Source: Salinimicrobium xinjiangense DSM 19287 (lineage in GTDB: Bacteria; Bacteroidota; Bacteroidia; Flavobacteriales; Flavobacteriaceae). From it: a stretch of DNA of 64,000 bases. The notes beneath the pieces are model-generated. The model was not told where the DNA came from. It saw only the letters and a list, made by a program, of their open reading frames with translations, and did not search any database. Positions 18,992-28,369 of the stretch are shown here, one piece after another. The stretch lies in contig NZ_KE384056.1 of assembly GCF_000423585.1 (NCBI RefSeq), positions 107,845 through 171,844 of the forward strand, written 5' to 3'. How positions within the stretch are numbered: position 1 is the stretch's first letter; each line of letters begins with the position of its first letter. The position numbers and the translations under genes were made by a program.

Positions 18992-20497
18992 TTAATGAAG
19001 CACATCAAGTTTCAGAAGTTCTGAAGCTTCTGCCTGTACCTTTTTAAATTCAGTTTCGTAATTACGAATATCTCTGTTCCAAAAAGGGACCATTAGGTCA
19101 AGTTTTTTTTGCCATTGGGTGGAAGCCAGTTTTTCAGGAAAAACGATCTCAAGTACTTCCAGCATGATCTTCACCGAAACCGATGCTCCGGGAGAAGCCC
19201 CAAGCAGAGCTGTAATAGAACCATCCCTGCTGTTAATAACATCTGTCCCAAATTCAAGAACTCCACCTTGTTCCTGGTCCCTTTTTATGATCTGTACTCT
19301 TTGGCCCGCGACCTGCAGCTCCCAATCTTCAGGCTTTGCATCTTTTATAAAGATCCGCAGTTCTTCTATTCTGTCTTGATGGGTCATACTAACCTGTTCA
19401 ATGAGATATTTTGTAAGGTCCAGATTGTGCCAAAAAACTCCCCACATTGACGGAAGATTGCTTAGGTTGAGAGATCTTGGAAGGTCTGTTCTTGAACCTT
19501 CTTTAAGGAATTTTGTACTGAAGCCTGCAAAGGGACCAAACATCAATTCCTTCTTTCCGTCTATATAACGTGTGTCAAGATGAGGAACAGACATTGGAGG
19601 CGAACCCACTTCGGCTTTGCTGTACACTTTTCCAGAATGCTGCTTTATAAGTTCTTCGTTTTTACAGAATAACCACTGTCCGCTAATAGGAAATCCGCCG
19701 TAACCGTGTTTGGCATCAATTTCTACCCTTTGGAGCAGGGGCAGAGCACCACCTCCGGCACCTATAAATACATTTTTTGCATCATAATAGGTTTTATCCC
19801 CGGTATTAAGATCCTGTATTTCTGCCAGCCATTTGTCTTTGCGTCCCGGATCGATGTCCAGAACTTCATGTTCGAGAAGTACCGGAACATCGAAAGTTTC
19901 CCGAAGAATGGCAAAGATCTTTCGGGTTAAAGCTCCAAAGTTAACCCCTGTCCCTAGTTCCATTCTTGTAGCAGCCAGTTTTTCGTCTTTGGAACGTTCA
20001 TTCATGATCAAAGGAAACCAGGATTTCATTATGTCATGGTCCTCTGTATATTTCATGCTCTCAAACATAAAATGAGAGTTCATGGCTTCAAAACGATCTT
20101 TTAAAAATTTGACATTTTTTTCTCCGGGCACCCAGGCGTGATGTGGAATACTGTTGATGAATTCATCCGGATTATGAAGCATTCCGACCTTTACAAGATA
20201 TGACCAGAACTGCTTGGAAATTTCGAATTCCTCAAATATTCTTACGGCCTTAGAGGTATCAATGCTTCCATCTACTTTTCGGGGAGTATAATTCAGTTCG
20301 CAAAAAGCTGAATGTCCTGTACCCGCATTATTTTCTGCAGCCGAACTCTCCAGCGCAACTTCATCCAGTTTTTCAAAAATTACAATTTTGAGATCCGGTT
20401 CCAGGATTTTCAGCATAAGTGCCAGAGTTGCACTCATAATTCCTCCGCCGACGCATATAAAGTCATACTCCCTGTTAATCTCAAAATTCTTTTTCAT
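18992..20497 (-). CDS. mqo: Malate:quinone oxidoreductase
   Basis: This 501-residue FAD protein matches Mqo, the membrane-associated enzyme that oxidises malate to oxaloacetate and passes electrons to quinone. It has the dinucleotide-binding motif ICVGGGIMSATLA (about residues 14-26) and the ENNAGTGHSAFCELNYTP segment typical of the family. The start is the ATG at 20497 (MKKNFEINREYDF). It probably acts beside or instead of NAD-dependent malate dehydrogenase. A TCTCAAA array abuts its 3' end. Confidence 0.96.
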   Translation of the reverse strand: MKKNFEINREYDFICVGGGIMSATLALMLKILEPDLKIVIFEKLDEVALESSAAENNAGTGHSAFCELNYTPRKVDGSIDTSKAVRIFEEFEISKQFWSYLVKVGMLHNPDEFINSIPHHAWVPGEKNVKFLKDRFEAMNSHFMFESMKYTEDHDIMKSWFPLIMNERSKDEKLAATRMELGTGVNFGALTRKIFAILRETFDVPVLLEHEVLDIDPGRKDKWLAEIQDLNTGDKTYYDAKNVFIGAGGGALPLLQRVEIDAKHGYGGFPISGQWLFCKNEELIKQHSGKVYSKAEVGSPPMSVPHLDTRYIDGKKELMFGPFAGFSTKFLKEGSRTDLPRSLNLSNLPSMWGVFWHNLDLTKYLIEQVSMTHQDRIEELRIFIKDAKPEDWELQVAGQRVQIIKRDQEQGGVLEFGTDVINSRDGSITALLGASPGASVSVKIMLEVLEIVFPEKLASTQWQKKLDLMVPFWNRDIRNYETEFKKVQAEASELLKLDVLH

Positions 20498-20578
20498 GGT
20501 TCTGCTTTGCCACAAAATAAGAATTCTGAAAAAAAGGTATTCCTAATGAACTACTAAAGCTGTTTAAAATGCCCTTAA

Positions 20579-20606
20579 ATAAAAATCCCGCCGGGTAGGG
20601 CGGGAT
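20579..20606 (-). terminator. Terminator for the DUF4369-like lipoprotein gene
   Basis: ATCCCGCC (20585-20592) pairs with GGCGGGAT (20599-20606); the A run at 20580-20584 reads as T on the minus strand. It lies 25 nt beyond the lipoprotein stop. Confidence 0.85.
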
Positions 20607-20630
20607 AATATATTCTGACATCTTTTAGGA

Positions 20631-21368
20631 TCAGGATTCCTGATTGGAAGAAGTTGAATTGCTTTTTTCCATTTCTCTTCTTTCCTCGAGGAACTCCTCA
20701 AGACTTTTTCCATAATATGATTCCTTAATTTCCGGGGTAAGTGAGGAATAAATGGTATCAAGATATTTCAAGTTAGCATCAAAAATTTCAGAGATTGCGA
20801 GGTAGGGAGCTATCTCCCTGTCATTGTTATTCAGCGCAAAATTCACTGTGTACAGATATCTTCTTTTAATTAAGCTTTCGAATTCTTTATTCGTAGAGTC
20901 CAGTGTCTCATTATCTTCGAGCTGCTGGGCTTCAATATTCTTTTGGATAAGCTCAAGATTCCTGGTATTGAAACGCTGCATCATGGCTTCATATTCCATT
21001 AGCTTTTTTTGATTCTCGGAACCTTCGACCACAACATCCCCTTCAAAATTTTTGAGAGTGGTATTAACGATCATCTTTCCCGGTTCGGCAAAGAATAAAA
21101 TTCTGTCATTATAATTACTATTATCCTTTTTATTGAGATACAGGTACATTACCTGCGGGCTTTCAATAAAGGTTTTAAAAGTGAAATTTTCATTCCCTTT
21201 TATAATCACGCTGTCAATTGTTACAAGCGTAGTATCTTCTATTTTCTGAAGAAAAATGGTCCCTTTTTTAAGTCCCTGTACCTTGCCCTGTATTTCAAGG
21301 TTAGTCTGTTCACCGGAGCAGGCAACAATCAGGGATAGTAAAAGAATAAATAATCCGAATCTTTTCAT
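20631..21368 (-). CDS. DUF4369-like lipoprotein
   Basis: This 245-residue protein has a lipoprotein signal (MKRFGLFILLLSLIVAC, lipid Cys at about 17). The N-terminal half (about 22-125) is a beta-rich domain of the DUF4369 type, with LEIQGKVQGLKKGTIFLQKI. The C-terminal half is helical. In many Bacteroidota proteins a DUF4369 domain precedes a TlpA-like thioredoxin; no CxxC is present here, so this is a thioredoxin-less form. It is expected in the periplasm or on the outer membrane. Function unknown. Confidence 0.75.
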   Translation of the reverse strand: MKRFGLFILLLSLIVACSGEQTNLEIQGKVQGLKKGTIFLQKIEDTTLVTIDSVIIKGNENFTFKTFIESPQVMYLYLNKKDNSNYNDRILFFAEPGKMIVNTTLKNFEGDVVVEGSENQKKLMEYEAMMQRFNTRNLELIQKNIEAQQLEDNETLDSTNKEFESLIKRRYLYTVNFALNNNDREIAPYLAISEIFDANLKYLDTIYSSLTPEIKESYYGKSLEEFLEERREMEKSNSTSSNQES

Positions 21369-21424
21369 GTTTTGTGTTGAGGTATAAATGCGCGCAAAGA
21401 TGCTAAAAATTTAGGTTTTGAAGC

Positions 21425-22690
21425 TTATCCGCCGGCGGCCATTTGCATAAGAATTGTACTTAATATAGCACCATAGGTTCCTACTACATAGCCAAAGACT
21501 GCAAGCAATACTCCCACTGTTGCCAGGGAAGGGTGGAAAGCTGCGGCCACAACCGGGGCAGAGGCTGCACCTCCAACATTGGCCTGGCTGCCTACAGCAA
21601 GAAAGAAGTAAGGCGCTTTAATTATTTTTGCTACGAGAACGAGCAGGCCGGCGTGTATTGACATCCACACCAAACCAATAGCAATAAGTCCGGGATTATC
21701 AAAAACCATCGTTAGATCCATTTTCATTCCGATAGTAGCTACCAGAAAATATATAAATACACTTCCCAACTTACTGGCTCCCGCACCTTCATATTCTTTT
21801 GCCCGGGTGAAGGAAAGAATGATACCAACAGCTGTGGCAATAGAGATCATCCAGAAAAAATTTGATGAGAAGGAGGAGAGAGCAGATTTATTATCGCTGA
21901 AGACCTCATAATTTGCAGAAAGATAGGAGGAAATACCATCGGCTCCCCAGTGTGCAAAGCCAACTGCTCCAAAAGCTAAAGCCAGCATAATCATTAGATC
22001 TGCAAGGGAAGGATTTCTGGTCACACTTTCGGCATAAGCGGTAACTTTCTTTTTAAGGTTTTCTATTGCTGTATTATCGGCCTGCAACCACCTGTCAATC
22101 TTTTCACTTTTTCCGATACCCATAAGCAGTACCGCCATCAAAAGGTTAGCGACTACGATATCAACAAGCACCATTCCTCCGTAAAGGTCAGGATTGTATT
22201 CAAATATCTCGAGCATGGCAGCCTGGTTGGCGCCACCACCAATCCAGCTACCGGCAAGAGTTGACAAACCACGCCATACAGCATCGGGACCGACTCCTCC
22301 AACCGTTTCCGGAGAAAAAATGGATATAAGAAGAATAGCTAAAGGTCCTCCAATGATAATCCCTATTGTCCCGGTAAAGAACATAATTAGCGCCTTAGGT
22401 CCCAGGTTAAAAATTGCCTTAAGATCAATGCTCAGGGTCATTAAAACAAGAGAGGCCGGCAGGAGGTATCGGCTGGCAACGTAATAAAGGCGGGAAGTTT
22501 CATCGGAAATAATATTCAGAGAATTAAATATAGCCGGAAGAAGGTAACACATTAATAAAGCCGGTACTACCTTGTAAAATTTATACCAAAACCCTTTCTG
22601 TTTGGAAGAGGTAAAGAATACAAAACCAAGAGAAAGCATCAATACTCCGAGTACTATCGCGTCGTTGGTAAAGAGGGGGGGATTTTCCAT
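21425..22690 (-). CDS. DUF819 family membrane protein
   Basis: This 421-residue protein has about eleven to twelve hydrophobic segments and matches DUF819. Typical stretches are STLAGSWIGGGANQAA and GSQANVGGAASAPVVAAAF, two similar Gly/Ala-rich re-entrant-like motifs that suggest an internal repeat as in secondary transporters. The substrate is unknown. It stands alone between two minus-strand genes. Confidence 0.85.
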   Translation of the reverse strand: MENPPLFTNDAIVLGVLMLSLGFVFFTSSKQKGFWYKFYKVVPALLMCYLLPAIFNSLNIISDETSRLYYVASRYLLPASLVLMTLSIDLKAIFNLGPKALIMFFTGTIGIIIGGPLAILLISIFSPETVGGVGPDAVWRGLSTLAGSWIGGGANQAAMLEIFEYNPDLYGGMVLVDIVVANLLMAVLLMGIGKSEKIDRWLQADNTAIENLKKKVTAYAESVTRNPSLADLMIMLALAFGAVGFAHWGADGISSYLSANYEVFSDNKSALSSFSSNFFWMISIATAVGIILSFTRAKEYEGAGASKLGSVFIYFLVATIGMKMDLTMVFDNPGLIAIGLVWMSIHAGLLVLVAKIIKAPYFFLAVGSQANVGGAASAPVVAAAFHPSLATVGVLLAVFGYVVGTYGAILSTILMQMAAGG

Positions 22691-22750
22691 ATATAGCCTT
22701 TAAGGCCGGCAAAATACAATTTTTAGCAGTGTCTTAAAAATTTATTAAAA

Positions 22751-23563
22751 TCAGAAAAGGTTAAAAAGTTCCTGCCGGCTAATCGCCACCCCATCTTCTT
22801 TTCCGTGCCCGGTGATCTTTTTAGCTATCTTAAGAATTTTCGGTTTGGCATTTCCCACGGCGATACCCATACCAACTGCCTTAAGCATTTCATAATCATT
22901 AAAATTATCTCCAAATGCTATACTTTCCTGAAGGTTGAAGTTAAAATGGGAATCCAGTAAAACTTTTATGGCTGTAAGTTTAGATACTTCCTTATTCGCT
23001 ATTTCAAGGTAAGTGTCTTTCGAACGATACAGGTGCAGGTGGTTTTTATAATTGCTGAAGAGGAATTTTTCAAGTGCATCAATAATATCAGGCTCACCCA
23101 TAGCCTGAATCTTGTGAGCTCCTTTTCCTGATTTTTTCCAATCCCGGAGAACCTCTCCGACCGGTTTTACCTGCGGAATAACTTTAGTATTGTTCTGTTC
23201 TCTTTTTGCCCAAAAATCCATTTGGGGAACATACCATTCAGTATCATTAAAAAGGCTGAGGTGGCACCCGAAATTCTTATTGAAAGTGTGTAATTTCCAT
23301 ATGGTCTCCCATGGAATTTCAGTGGAGCTTACAGTCTCTCCGTTCACAATAACCTGCCCTCCATTATAGCAAATTAGCGGTTGATGACCAATATGCAGTT
23401 CCTCCTGCAGGTGTTGCATAGCCTGCGGCATTCGGGATGAAATAAGAACAACGGGTACCTGCTTTTGAAGCTTGCGAATTACGCGCAGGGTTAGAGGAGA
23501 AAGCTCTCTGTCCTTGTTTAATAAAGTTCCGTCAATGTCTGAGAATACAATTTTATAATTCAT
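22751..23563 (-). CDS. Cof-type HAD hydrolase
   Basis: This 270-residue protein is a class IIB (Cof-type) HAD phosphatase. The nucleophile motif is D9-I-D11-G-T, motif III has K195, and motif IV is GDNFND at 218-223. Such enzymes usually dephosphorylate sugar phosphates, nucleotides or cofactor intermediates. Its ATG overlaps the stop of the upstream alpha/beta hydrolase by 4 nt, so the two are translationally coupled. Confidence 0.9.
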   Translation of the reverse strand: MNYKIVFSDIDGTLLNKDRELSPLTLRVIRKLQKQVPVVLISSRMPQAMQHLQEELHIGHQPLICYNGGQVIVNGETVSSTEIPWETIWKLHTFNKNFGCHLSLFNDTEWYVPQMDFWAKREQNNTKVIPQVKPVGEVLRDWKKSGKGAHKIQAMGEPDIIDALEKFLFSNYKNHLHLYRSKDTYLEIANKEVSKLTAIKVLLDSHFNFNLQESIAFGDNFNDYEMLKAVGMGIAVGNAKPKILKIAKKITGHGKEDGVAISRQELFNLF

Positions 23564-24492
23564 TCAATGCTTCGTACAAATTCTACCAGTTGAGGTATCA
23601 ATTCCGGGTGCAGGGGTTGTCCCGGTTCATTATAAGACTTATTGTTCATTAGGTCATCCCCCTCTATTTTTCGAAGGATGTGGTTCATGTTTTCAAAAAG
23701 TGCCAGTTGTGCTTTGGGATAAGCATGTTTTAGAAGTTCTGCTTCTGTTTCACTGACCTGGAGGTCGTTAGTGCCGTTAATTATAAGTACAGGTATATCA
23801 AGACTGGAAATTTCTTCCTGTGGGTGATATTTCATCCAGGACAGGATAAAGGGCTGAACCGAAGGGCGAAAAATAGACTCCAGTACCGGATTATAACTTG
23901 AGGTGCTACCATGGCTCCTCAATTCAGAAAAAGCCTGCTGCACATTTTCTTTCAGGCCCGGCAATTGCGCTGCTACCTGTGTTGTCAAAACCGAATCAAT
24001 GGGTTGGGCAAGGCCGGCGACAGAAATAAAAGCATCTGCACGATCTTTTGCAGCAATCATTCCTACGAGAGATCCCTGACTGTGACCCAGAACTATGATT
24101 TTGGAAAAATCAGGTTCAGTCTTAAAATGGTCTATGGCAGTGATTGCATCGGTAACGAAGTCATCAAACCTCATGTCCTGTTCCTTAATTCCCAGCCGCT
24201 GCACCTGAAAGATCCTTTTATCATAGCGATAACTCGCAATGCCTTCTTCTGCAAGGGCATGAGCAAGTTTCTTCAATGCGTCGTTTTTTAAAAAAGATTG
24301 ATTACCATCGCGGTCTGTAGGCCCCGATCCCTGTAAAATTAAGACCAAAGGTGCTTTCTCATTATTTCCGGGAGTAACGAGAGTACCCTTGATATATTCA
24401 TTAATATCGAGACCGACAGATTGATAGTTGTTTTCCTGTGCTGCACTTATAGAACAGACCAATAATAGTAGGACAAAAATGCTGTTTTTCAT
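23560..24492 (-). CDS. Secreted alpha/beta hydrolase
   Basis: This 310-residue protein has a signal peptide (about 1-18, ending SAAQ) and an alpha/beta hydrolase fold. The nucleophile elbow is GHSQGS with S138; likely triad partners are D243 (GTND) and H271 (MNH). The oxyanion region is LQGSGPTDRDGN (about 53-64). It resembles esterases/acyl hydrolases of the DUF3887- and BAAT-linked kind, but the substrate cannot be named. It is coupled to the HAD gene downstream and overlaps the gene upstream by 4 nt. Confidence 0.87.
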   Translation of the reverse strand: MKNSIFVLLLLVCSISAAQENNYQSVGLDINEYIKGTLVTPGNNEKAPLVLILQGSGPTDRDGNQSFLKNDALKKLAHALAEEGIASYRYDKRIFQVQRLGIKEQDMRFDDFVTDAITAIDHFKTEPDFSKIIVLGHSQGSLVGMIAAKDRADAFISVAGLAQPIDSVLTTQVAAQLPGLKENVQQAFSELRSHGSTSSYNPVLESIFRPSVQPFILSWMKYHPQEEISSLDIPVLIINGTNDLQVSETEAELLKHAYPKAQLALFENMNHILRKIEGDDLMNNKSYNEPGQPLHPELIPQLVEFVRSIE

Positions 24493-24971
24493 GTTTTTCT
24501 ATATAGGTTAATGATGTCTTCGGCAGCCCGGGGCCGCTGAGTTCCAATGAGAAAGTTTCCGCTATTGTAGGTCTTGATCTGGATGCCATCTGTACCGTAA
24601 ATATGGTAAGCTTTGTCCATAGTTCCTAATCCGCGAATGCCCCAGCCTCCATATTCTTTTCTGGCATTCACTTTTCGTACATGACATTTCTCTATCTCAC
24701 TCCAGTTAAAAAACTTTTTGGTGAACCCAAAGGGTTGGAATTGTGTTGTTATCCCTGTTTTATCAATCCTTGTCTCAAGGCGTAGGTATGCGAGTGCGAA
24801 AACTACAGGCATGGTGATTGCCAGACTAATGAGGGAAACAATAACCGCCGTATCTTCATGTGCCTTTAAAGTCGCATAATAGGCAGTGCCTACGACAATG
24901 ACAATTATGGCAAGCATGAACATTAACAACCACCATCTTTTGACAAATTGCTTCTCCTGAAAGATTTTCAT
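24489..24971 (-). CDS. Two-span membrane protein with a PH-like domain
   Basis: This 160-residue protein has two N-terminal membrane segments (about 14-35 and 43-62) followed by a soluble beta-rich C-terminus containing TRIDKTGITTQFQPF and WSEIEKC. That arrangement resembles small bacterial PH-domain membrane proteins (YdbT/DUF304-like), but I do not assign a family firmly. It heads a three-gene coupled run with the hydrolase and HAD genes. Confidence 0.7.
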   Translation of the reverse strand: MKIFQEKQFVKRWWLLMFMLAIIVIVVGTAYYATLKAHEDTAVIVSLISLAITMPVVFALAYLRLETRIDKTGITTQFQPFGFTKKFFNWSEIEKCHVRKVNARKEYGGWGIRGLGTMDKAYHIYGTDGIQIKTYNSGNFLIGTQRPRAAEDIINLYRKT

Positions 24972-25085
24972 AACCTGATTTTAACCTTCGGAAAGTTACA
25001 ATTTCCCCCGTGTACACACAACTTTCCAAAAATGTAAAAATTAGGCAGGATTTTTGAAAAACACGGAAAAACCTCCTCCTTTTTC

Positions 25086-25093
25086 TATCTTTG
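25086..25093 (+). promoter_or_regulatory. Candidate -7 box of the S1/P1 nuclease gene
   Basis: TATCTTTG matches the Bacteroidota TAnnTTTG consensus and lies 21 nt before the ATG. The nearest TTTTG upstream is 29 nt away, farther than usual, so the -33 box is uncertain. Confidence 0.45.
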
Positions 25094-25114
25094 AGGACAT
25101 AAAAATTTACACAC

Positions 25115-25894
25115 ATGAAAATTTACTTTTTGGCTGCAGCCTTTCTTCTTTCTTCTTTCAGTTTTGCTTCTGAAGGTGACTGGGGTAGAACCGGCCATCG
25201 TGCTACCGGCGAAGTGGCAGAGCAGCATCTTACAAAAAAAGCAAAACAAAAGGTTCGTGAGATCCTGGATGGACAAAATCTCGCTTTTGTATCAACTTAC
25301 GCAGATGATATAAAAAGTGATCCTGCATACCGCAAACATAATCCGTGGCATTATGTGAACCTGGAGCCTGGAGAAACCCAATACACTGCTGAAAAAGCAA
25401 ATCCCGATGGAGATCTTATCTATGCGATTAATAAAAGCATTGAAGTTTTGAAGGATAAAAATGCATCCCGTGAGGATAAAGCTTTCTTTCTTAAGATGCT
25501 GGTCCATTTCGTCGGAGACCTACACCAGCCATTGCACGCCGGTCGTGGAGAAGATAAAGGTGGTAATGATATCCAGGTGAGATGGTTTGGGCAAGGTTCT
25601 AACCTTCATCGTGTTTGGGATAGCGGTATGATCAATGACTTCCAGATGAGCTACACAGAATTAGCTCATAATTCAGATGAACTAACAAAAGAAGAGATTA
25701 GGAGAATTCAGCAGGGATCTGTTCTGGACTGGATGTATGAATCCAAAGCTTTAGCCAATAAAGTCTATGATTCTGCAGAAGTAGGAGAAAAACTTGGTTA
25801 TGAATATATGTATAAATGGTTTCCGGTAGTTCACGATCAACTTCAGAAGGGTGGTTTAAGACTGGCTAAAATCCTCAATGGTATTTTTGCATAG
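25115..25894 (+). CDS. S1/P1-type nuclease, secreted
   Basis: This 259-residue protein matches the zinc-dependent S1/P1 nuclease family, which degrades single-stranded DNA and RNA. The signal peptide is residues 1-19 (ending FAS). Zinc ligands expected in the family are visible: W23 near the mature N-terminus, H28 in GRTGHR, an Asp in TYADDIK, HNPWHYVN, HFVGDLHQPLH, and NLHRVWDSG. The likely role is nutrient (phosphate, nucleoside) recovery outside the cell. It has a good terminator and stands alone. Confidence 0.92.
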   Translation: MKIYFLAAAFLLSSFSFASEGDWGRTGHRATGEVAEQHLTKKAKQKVREILDGQNLAFVSTYADDIKSDPAYRKHNPWHYVNLEPGETQYTAEKANPDGDLIYAINKSIEVLKDKNASREDKAFFLKMLVHFVGDLHQPLHAGRGEDKGGNDIQVRWFGQGSNLHRVWDSGMINDFQMSYTELAHNSDELTKEEIRRIQQGSVLDWMYESKALANKVYDSAEVGEKLGYEYMYKWFPVVHDQLQKGGLRLAKILNGIFA

Positions 25895-25918
25895 ATTGCT
25901 AATTATAAAATATTCTGG

Positions 25919-25946
25919 AAAGCCTGAACGAAAGTTCAGGCTTTTT
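25919..25946 (+). terminator. Terminator after the S1/P1 nuclease gene
   Basis: AAAGCCTGAAC (25919-25929) pairs with GTTCAGGCTTT (25934-25944) around a GAAA tetraloop and runs into T. Confidence 0.9.
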
Positions 25947-25977
25947 CTTTGAGAGTTACTTTTTCTTTGAGAGTTAC
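25942..25977 (+). repeat. Perfect 18-bp tandem duplication
   Basis: TTTTTCTTTGAGAGTTAC occurs twice with no gap (25942-25959 and 25960-25977). The first copy begins in the terminator T run, so it looks like a recent slippage or copying event of terminator-distal DNA. Confidence 0.9.
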
Positions 25978-26034
25978 TGTCTGTAATGATGTTAATAAAC
26001 TTTTATAAAATTTATTACGATAATCTTTTTTTTC

Positions 26035-26064
26035 TTGCATAAGACGCTAAAAATAAATAATTTG
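26035..26064 (+). promoter_or_regulatory. Candidate promoter of the hybrid kinase gene
   Basis: TTG at 26035-26037 and TAATTTG at 26058-26064 are separated by 20 nt, close to the Bacteroidota primary sigma pattern. A nearly identical pair, including the following GCAG, precedes rpmB. Confidence 0.45.
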
Positions 26065-26098
26065 CAGCGCCCTATGTTACGAACTTAACCGTCATAAT

Positions 26099-28300
26099 TT
26101 GAGAAAAAACTACCTCTTAAATGTTATTGGTGTTCTATTTTGTTTTTCAGTGGCGGGCCAGAACCCTCCTGAAACTTACAAAGACAGTACCTATAAATTA
26201 GCTAAGGCAGCCGGTGAAGCTCTGGGAAGTTATGATTTCAATAATTCCATTGGGCAATCTCTTCAACTGATAGAACTTGCGTCTAAAAGAGATGATTATC
26301 ACCAGTTAAACCATGGATATAATCTTCTTGGGATCACTTATGAAATGCTGGAAGATACTATAAGAGCAAAAGAGAATTATCTCAAAGCTCTGGAATATGC
26401 ACGGTCCAGTCAAAATGATACTTTATTATGGTACGCCTATAATAATCTGGGCAACATTTATTCTTCAAATAAAAATACTGTTAGCAAAGGACTGGATTAT
26501 TACCAGAGAGCCATTGATATAGTATCTAAAGATCCGGGACAGGCTCAGACCTATACTCCTGTGGTAAATATTGCATGGACCTATCTCGAGAACAATATGG
26601 GTGACAGGGCTTTTCCCTACCTGGAAAAAGCATCAAAGATGCTGGAAGAAGAGAAAGAGGTAACTGCAGTTGATCGTAGCAATATTAATACGCTGTATGG
26701 TATGTATCACTCAGGTAAAAATGATTTTGCTACCTCGAGAAAATATTTTGATCAGGGAATTTCAATTGCAGAAAAAGATTCCCTTATAGTTGAAGCTTCT
26801 TTTGCTTTTGAGGAATTTGCCAAAATGCTTCAGAAGAGTGGAAATTCACATGAGGCATATGCAGCGCTTCAGCAGCATCAGGAGTACAGGGAACAAATAT
26901 TCTCCATGGAAAAAAATTTGCAGCGGGAGGCAGTATATGAACGTTTTCAAACCGAAGAGTTTAAAAAAGATCTCGAGGCGGCAAGACAGGAGCAGCTGTA
27001 TAAAGATCAGGTGCTGGAAAAAACCCAGCAACTTTCTGCAATAATGGTGATCTCGCTGGTGGTCATGTTTTTCTTCCTGGTGCTATTATTCCGGAATAAC
27101 CGGATAAGAAAAAAACTAATAGGACAACTTAAAGACAAGAATATTGAATTAAAGGCAGCGAAAGATGAAGCAGAACGCCTGTCCAGTCTTAAAACCAGAT
27201 TTTTTTCTACAGTGAGTCACGAGCTGCGGACTCCCCTGTATGGAGTAGTGGGTTTAGCATCTCTATTACTTGAAGAGAATCGCAATAAGGAGCAGGAAGA
27301 AGATCTTAGATCCTTAAAATTTTCTGCAGATTATCTTTTGGCGTTGATCAATGATGTTCTTCAAATGAATAAAATGGAATCTAATTTGGTTCACCTTGAG
27401 AACAGCACCTTTAATATCAACGATCTTTTCAACGGGATTGTTAAAACTTTTGAGACCACAAGGAATAATAAATGTGTGGATATCGAACTCGATGTTGATC
27501 CCAACATACCTTATCTGGTTGGGGATTCGATGAGGCTTTCTCAAATCATGATGAACCTGCTCGGGAACGCCGTAAAATTTACCGAGAAAGGAAAAGTGTG
27601 GATCAAGGCAAAAAATCTTTACTGTGAAGAGGGAAGTTGCAGGATTTATTTCGAGGTGGGAGATACAGGAATTGGTATCCCGCAAAATAAAATAGAAGAG
27701 ATCTTTGAGGAGTTTTCCCAGTTGAAGATACAGAACCTTAGCTATCAGGGAACCGGATTAGGCTTGCCTATAGTGAAAAAGCTTTTAGCTCTTTTCAATT
27801 CAGAAATAAAGGTTTCCAGTGTGGAGGGGCAGGGATCTGTATTTAGTTTTGAAATTCTGTTCGAACAAGGTGCAGCAACTGAAAGTATAAAACATCTTGA
27901 AGTTGAAGCTCCGAAAAATATACCTTCTCTTGTGAGGAAGGTGCTTATAGTGGATGATAACCGTATTAACCAGGTGGTTACCCAAAGAATTCTTGAGAAA
28001 AAAGATTTTGAATGCCAGTTAGCTTCCAGTGGGGAAGAAGCGCTTGAAATTTTAAAAGCTCAGGAGATGGATTTGATCCTGATGGATGTGAATATGCCCG
28101 GGATGAATGGAATGGAAACCACCATGAAAATCAGGGAATTCAATCGGGAAGTGCCGGTGATAGCTTTAACTGCCGTAGAAGTGGGAGAAATGAGGGAGGA
28201 GATATTAAAAGCCGGAATGAATGACATCATCAACAAGCCTTACGATATACCAAAGTTCTTCAGTACCATCTTCAGGAATATGCTGCAACCGGTAGCGTAG
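26099..28300 (+). CDS. TPR-containing hybrid sensor histidine kinase/response regulator
   Basis: This 733-residue protein starts at a TTG, which gives a signal peptide (about 1-20); no in-frame ATG occurs for about 80 codons. The periplasmic part (about 45-270) is built of TPR-like helices, followed by a coiled coil, one membrane span (about 313-331), a HisKA domain with phospho-accepting H374 (SHELRTPL), an HATPase domain (N490, DTGIGIP at 522-528, GTGLGL), and a receiver domain with D663 (LMDVNMPGMNG) and K713. There is no HTH output and no Hpt domain, so phosphate must be passed on. The Hpt protein at 49.7 kb is a possible partner; that link is inference. Confidence 0.92.
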   Translation: MRKNYLLNVIGVLFCFSVAGQNPPETYKDSTYKLAKAAGEALGSYDFNNSIGQSLQLIELASKRDDYHQLNHGYNLLGITYEMLEDTIRAKENYLKALEYARSSQNDTLLWYAYNNLGNIYSSNKNTVSKGLDYYQRAIDIVSKDPGQAQTYTPVVNIAWTYLENNMGDRAFPYLEKASKMLEEEKEVTAVDRSNINTLYGMYHSGKNDFATSRKYFDQGISIAEKDSLIVEASFAFEEFAKMLQKSGNSHEAYAALQQHQEYREQIFSMEKNLQREAVYERFQTEEFKKDLEAARQEQLYKDQVLEKTQQLSAIMVISLVVMFFFLVLLFRNNRIRKKLIGQLKDKNIELKAAKDEAERLSSLKTRFFSTVSHELRTPLYGVVGLASLLLEENRNKEQEEDLRSLKFSADYLLALINDVLQMNKMESNLVHLENSTFNINDLFNGIVKTFETTRNNKCVDIELDVDPNIPYLVGDSMRLSQIMMNLLGNAVKFTEKGKVWIKAKNLYCEEGSCRIYFEVGDTGIGIPQNKIEEIFEEFSQLKIQNLSYQGTGLGLPIVKKLLALFNSEIKVSSVEGQGSVFSFEILFEQGAATESIKHLEVEAPKNIPSLVRKVLIVDDNRINQVVTQRILEKKDFECQLASSGEEALEILKAQEMDLILMDVNMPGMNGMETTMKIREFNREVPVIALTAVEVGEMREEILKAGMNDIINKPYDIPKFFSTIFRNMLQPVA

Positions 28301-28320
28301 CCGCCTTCGGCCGTCTTGGG

Positions 28321-28369
28321 TTCAAAGTTCAAAGTTCAAAGTTCAAGATTCAGGATTCAAGATTAAAGG
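28321..28369 (+). repeat. Heptad tandem array (TTCAAAG/TTCAAGA)
   Basis: Seven consecutive 7-nt units: TTCAAAG three times, then TTCAAGA, TTCAGGA, TTCAAGA, TTAAAGG. It lies 20 nt after the hybrid kinase stop. A looser heptad-like stretch (ACTTCTA type) follows to about 28425, before the shared terminator. Confidence 0.92.

Noticed and set aside
26099-28300. Idea that the hybrid kinase, htpG and S1/P1 nuclease form one stress system
   Set aside because: Each has its own terminator, and the strands and spacing give no sign of co-regulation.
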